Source: Spirochaetales bacterium
GTDB lineage: Bacteria; Spirochaetota; Spirochaetia; ARS1246
DNA length: 8,686 bases
Assembly: GCA_018644745.1 (NCBI GenBank)
Contig: JABGPX010000527.1
Coordinates: 1-8,686 of the forward strand
Direction of reading: 5' to 3'
A model generated the notes under the pieces. The model did no database searches. It was not told the origin of the DNA and saw only the letters and a list, made by a program, of their open reading frames with translations. Shown here piece after piece: positions 5,805 to 8,686 of the stretch; position 1 is the first letter of the stretch, and every line of letters starts with the position of its first letter. Position numbers and translations under genes: made by a program.

Positions 5805-7325
5805 ATGAAGCCCAATTTCCTGATTTTTTGCACCGATGAACAGCGGTCTGATCATTTGAGCTGTATGGGACACCCCATATTGAGAACCCCAAATATCGAT
5901 CGCATCGCGAATGAGGGTACGCTTTTTCGCAGCTGCTATAGCTCGAGCCCCGTGTGCATGCCTGCGAGAGCAACCATGGTTACAGGCCTTACCAATCGAA
6001 CATCGGGGGTACGTTCAAATGGGGTTTCATTACCTGAGGATATTCCGACGCTGCCCGGCCTGCTCGCCGATGCAGGCTACCGCACCCATTCATCGGGGAA
6101 ATTGCATCTTAAAACCTGGGGTAATCCGCGGGGTGTGGACATCACCAAGGAGGAAACACTGGAGCAGAATCCTGAGCGGCGGATATTCTGGAACAAGGGG
6201 CTTATTACTAAATCGCCGGACAACTATTACGGTTTTCAAACTCAAGACTCTGCCCACGGACATGTGGATTATATCAGCGGCGATTATGTCACCTGGCTCA
6301 ATGAGTATCATCCCGGAGCTTTTGGCGGGTACGCCTGTAGACATGGTGAGCCGAAACCTCTGTCGATCGCGCCGGAACTTCATTACAACAACTGGATAGC
6401 AGACCGATCAATTGACTTCATCAAAGATCAAAGCCTTGGAGATCAGCCCTTCTTTCTTTGGTGTTCCTTCCCGGATCCCCATGAGCCTTTTGCCGCGGTA
6501 AAAAAGTGGAGTGATGAATACACCGATGTTGATATCGAGCTTCCCCGGAATACTACCGAATTGAGCCCGAATAACCGCTCGAAAACCATGAACGCTATCG
6601 GAGTCGGTACGGAGCTGCAGGATCCCGAATATGTAAAAGCATGCATGCGGCAGACCTACGGCATGATCTCTCACGTCGATGAGCAGGTCGGCCGCGTCCT
6701 TGATTCGCTGGAAGCGGAGAAAATCGCGGAGAATACCGTGGTTATGTACATTTCAGATCATGGCGATCAGCTTGGAGAGCATGGGCTTTTTTATAAAGGG
6801 GTATATCCCTACGATGCACACGCGCATATTCCTTTTGTCGTAAAAGTGCCTTGGTCTGAAGAAAAAGGCAGGGTTGTGGACGATGTTGTCAGCATGCTTG
6901 ACCTGGTCCCAACGGTTCTCGATTTGGCAGGCGTTGAACAGCCCGAGGACAGCCTCATGACTGAGGAGTGGCGTGAAAGCAATCAGCCGGTTGCGCCGGC
7001 CCTGCCGGGAGAAGTTCTTACTCCCGTACTTCTGAGCGATGCAAAGCCCGCGCGGAAGAATGCGCTGATTGAGTATAGCTCGGATCTGACCAAGGCTTTT
7101 GATATTCTCGAGTATCGAAGTCTTGTTACGAATGAGTACAAGCTGGTGTACTACGCTCCTACCAACGAACTGTTGCTGTTTGATAGAAAGGATGACCCTC
7201 AAGAGATGACCAACCTTGCCGCCGATCCGGATTTCCAAGCCGTGGTTAACGAAATGTTGAGGGAGCTGCTCTTTGAACTTACCCGCACGGAGCCGCGGCG
7301 GTCCCGGCAGATCTGCGGCGCTTAA
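5805..7325 (+). CDS. Type I (formylglycine-dependent) sulfatase, second of two
   Basis: This 506-residue S1-type sulfatase begins 25 bases after the first. The formylglycine signature is CMPARATMVTG with C51, followed by R55. Metal and catalytic residues visible are D11 in CTDEQR, K99 and H101 in SGKLHL, D318-H319 in ISDHGD and K331 in LFYKGVYPYDAHAHIPF. The C-terminal part has YRSLVTNEYKLVYY and LLLFDRKDDPQEMTNLA, the usual end-domain motifs. Outside these motifs it is clearly different from its neighbour, with a longer middle section (about residues 105-200), so the two probably remove sulfate from different positions or sugars. No signal peptide is seen, suggesting cytoplasmic action on an imported substrate. 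The tail (residues ~495-506) is short, basic and not recognisable. The exact subfamily and substrate are unknown. Confidence 0.93.
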   Translation: MKPNFLIFCTDEQRSDHLSCMGHPILRTPNIDRIANEGTLFRSCYSSSPVCMPARATMVTGLTNRTSGVRSNGVSLPEDIPTLPGLLADAGYRTHSSGKLHLKTWGNPRGVDITKEETLEQNPERRIFWNKGLITKSPDNYYGFQTQDSAHGHVDYISGDYVTWLNEYHPGAFGGYACRHGEPKPLSIAPELHYNNWIADRSIDFIKDQSLGDQPFFLWCSFPDPHEPFAAVKKWSDEYTDVDIELPRNTTELSPNNRSKTMNAIGVGTELQDPEYVKACMRQTYGMISHVDEQVGRVLDSLEAEKIAENTVVMYISDHGDQLGEHGLFYKGVYPYDAHAHIPFVVKVPWSEEKGRVVDDVVSMLDLVPTVLDLAGVEQPEDSLMTEEWRESNQPVAPALPGEVLTPVLLSDAKPARKNALIEYSSDLTKAFDILEYRSLVTNEYKLVYYAPTNELLLFDRKDDPQEMTNLAADPDFQAVVNEMLRELLFELTRTEPRRSRQICGA

Positions 7326-7335
7326 TTATATAAAC

Positions 7336-7340
7336 AGGAG
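7336..7340 (+). promoter_or_regulatory. Ribosome-binding site fixing the GH101-like start
   Basis: AGGAG is seven bases before ATG 7348. An out-of-frame ATG at 7344 encodes only four codons. The frame is open upstream to 7273, but that extension overlaps the sulfatase gene in another frame and has low-complexity Arg/Gly/Ala content, so 7348 is preferred. Confidence 0.8.
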
Positions 7341-7347
7341 AGCATGG

Positions 7348-8598
7348 ATGCTGAATGATGAACCATCAGGTGAATACTATGACTGGACAATAACCGGTAA
7401 GCCCGAACGCCCCTGGCTGCTGCCGTATCATCAAACTCTGGTTTACAAAGTGATGAACTGCATAAAAGACGGCAGCGGCGAAATGAAGGAAGTTTACCTG
7501 ACATTTGAGCAGACCCTGGAAGTAATCAGGAAAATTTATAACATGACCTGCGGAATCCCTCAGGTTATCTATCTGACGGGCTGGCAGTATGAAGGCCATG
7601 ACTCAAAGTATCCGTCATGGGCGAAAGCCAACCGGCATCTCAAACGCGCAGAAGATGACACCGCCGAAGATAGCCTTCGCTGGCTTATGCGCGAAGCAAA
7701 GAAATACAATACTCGGGTAAGCCTTCACATAAACATGATCGATGCGTATCCCGATAGCCCTTTATGGGATCTCTACGTCGAAAAAGATATCATCGCAAAG
7801 GATATACATGGAAAGGTTATTCCCGGCAAAGAATGGGGAGGAGCAGTCTCCTACCAGATGAGCTACACCCAGGAATGGAAGCACGGTCTGGCGCAAAAAA
7901 GAATAGATGATCTGTTAAAGATGCTGCCTGAGCTTCAAGACAGTAAAACGATCCATATCGACGCCTTTCTCGGCGCACGGCCCGCGGACAAACAGGGAAT
8001 TATCAGTCCGTATCTTGGATACAGTAGAGAGCAGGAGGCCGCCACCCAGCGCAAAATCTACCGCTATTGGAGAGACCGTGGGATCGACGTGACCTCGGAA
8101 TGGGTCTACGGTCTGCGGGATGATCGTTTTGTCGGACTCCAGCCTTGGACCTGGCATCAGGGCGATGAGATCGAAGATCTGCCGGATAAGCTCTACTGCA
8201 CCACCGAAATGAAAGCAGAGCGGGAAATTACCGCCGATCCTGAAAATTTAGATGGTCTCTCGGAGCAGTTCTATCTGAAGGTGCTTCCGTGGTATTACAA
8301 GAACAACGAGACTGGTGTTAAAGGTTCTCAAAAGATAGTGGATGGCACTGATATCTGCATTCCTGCGTACTGGTGTGCAGAGAAAACCTTGATTGCTTTC
8401 AGCAAGGATGGATATGAAAGTAAAACCTGGACGCTTCCGCCGGATTGGATAGGAGCGGAAAAGGTATTTGTTTCCAGGATAACTCTGTACGGTCCCGAGG
8501 AAAGCAGAGAAATCCCGGTAATCGAAGGCCGAGTAGATTTAGCCGTGGAAAGCGGCGAATCTGTGAAAATTTGTGCTGAGCTTGGCGGCAGTTTGTAG
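7348..8598 (+). CDS. Compact GH101/GH129-like glycoside hydrolase (endo-alpha-N-acetylgalactosaminidase family)
   Basis: This is a 416-residue protein resembling the catalytic barrel of GH101 endo-alpha-N-acetylgalactosaminidases and related GH129 enzymes, retaining hydrolases acting on alpha-GalNAc linkages of mucin-type glycans. Recognisable segments are VIYLTGWQYEGHDSKYPSW (73-91), KKYNTRVSLHINMIDAYPDS (118-137), SKTIHIDAFLGARP (199-212) and GIDVTSEWVYGLR (245-257). By position, D205 is the candidate nucleophile and E251 the candidate acid/base; this is inference from motif order. GH101 proteins are usually over 1000 residues, secreted and multidomain. Here there is only the barrel plus a small C-terminal beta-rich part (about 325-416), with no signal peptide and no wall anchor. 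It may therefore have a different, intracellular exo- or oligosaccharide-directed specificity. It follows the second sulfatase by 22 bases and precedes the GH95 gene by 20. Confidence 0.72.
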   Translation: MLNDEPSGEYYDWTITGKPERPWLLPYHQTLVYKVMNCIKDGSGEMKEVYLTFEQTLEVIRKIYNMTCGIPQVIYLTGWQYEGHDSKYPSWAKANRHLKRAEDDTAEDSLRWLMREAKKYNTRVSLHINMIDAYPDSPLWDLYVEKDIIAKDIHGKVIPGKEWGGAVSYQMSYTQEWKHGLAQKRIDDLLKMLPELQDSKTIHIDAFLGARPADKQGIISPYLGYSREQEAATQRKIYRYWRDRGIDVTSEWVYGLRDDRFVGLQPWTWHQGDEIEDLPDKLYCTTEMKAEREITADPENLDGLSEQFYLKVLPWYYKNNETGVKGSQKIVDGTDICIPAYWCAEKTLIAFSKDGYESKTWTLPPDWIGAEKVFVSRITLYGPEESREIPVIEGRVDLAVESGESVKICAELGGSL

Positions 8599-8618
8599 AA
8601 TACCAATAGGAGAAAACG

Positions 8619-8686
8619 ATGAAAATTCTTAAGTATCAAAAACCTGCAAAATTCTGGGAAGAGGCCCTGCCGCTTGGCAACGGCCG
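8619..8686 (+). CDS. GH95 family glycosidase, alpha-L-fucosidase type (5' end only)
   Basis: Only the first 23 residues are present; the gene runs off the right edge. They read through KPAKFWEEALPLGNGR at residues 8-23, which is the characteristic N-terminal motif of GH95 enzymes (alpha-1,2-L-fucosidases, with some alpha-L-galactosidases). The ATG has AGGAG at 8608-8612, six bases upstream. The motif begins within eight residues of the start, so there is no signal peptide and the enzyme is probably cytoplasmic. GH95 is an inverting family of about 700-800 residues, and its catalytic residues lie outside the window. It is the last visible gene of the run starting at 1516, and its presence is the main reason to propose a fucose-containing substrate. 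The family call is fairly firm for so short a piece; fucose versus L-galactose specificity is open. Confidence 0.85.
   Translation, partial: MKILKYQKPAKFWEEALPLGNG

Noticed and set aside
7273..7347. Extended N-terminus for the GH101-like protein
   Set aside because: It overlaps the sulfatase 3' end in another frame, and AGGAG at 7336-7340 supports ATG 7348.

Overview
The window is one face of a carbohydrate-utilisation locus. Every supported gene lies on the + strand, and each intact start visible here is preceded by a good Shine-Dalgarno sequence (AGGAG-like). The left end carries the last two genes of a sugar or oligosaccharide ABC importer of the LplB/LplC type. The remainder is a tightly packed run of catabolic genes: a PLP-dependent Cys/Met-metabolism-family enzyme, a GH63-like (alpha/alpha)6 glycosidase, two type I sulfatases, a compact GH101/GH129-like glycosidase, and the first 23 residues of a GH95 alpha-L-fucosidase-type enzyme.

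Layout: 2-247 is the 3' end of the first permease and 271-1185 is the complete second permease. Positions 1186-1515 form a 330-base gap. It holds a 30-codon remnant of the 3' end of a second, divergent LplC-type permease (1300-1389) and a strong rho-independent terminator (1422-1467). From 1516 to the right edge the genes are separated by only 14, -4, 25, 22 and 20 bases, so they are probably one transcription unit. Within it, the GH63-like gene and the first sulfatase overlap by ATGA.

How the parts fit (inference): none of the five glycan-active proteins whose N-terminus is visible has a signal peptide, and each begins directly at its family's first conserved strand or motif. Together with the adjacent importer this suggests that a sulfated, probably fucose-containing oligosaccharide is imported and then desulfated and trimmed in the cytoplasm. 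The source glycan is open. Sulfated fucans favour GH95 plus sulfatases, whereas sulfated mucin-type O-glycans favour GH95 plus a GH101/129-like enzyme plus sulfatases. The PLP enzyme is the odd member. It may link to use of the released sulfur or may be a passenger.

Organism: LplB/LplC permeases, strong Shine-Dalgarno sites, GTG and ATG starts and roughly balanced base composition fit a Bacillota (Paenibacillus- or Lachnospiraceae-like) or Spirochaetota bacterium. I cannot decide between them from this window. No RNA genes, CRISPR arrays, insertion sequences or integrases were seen.
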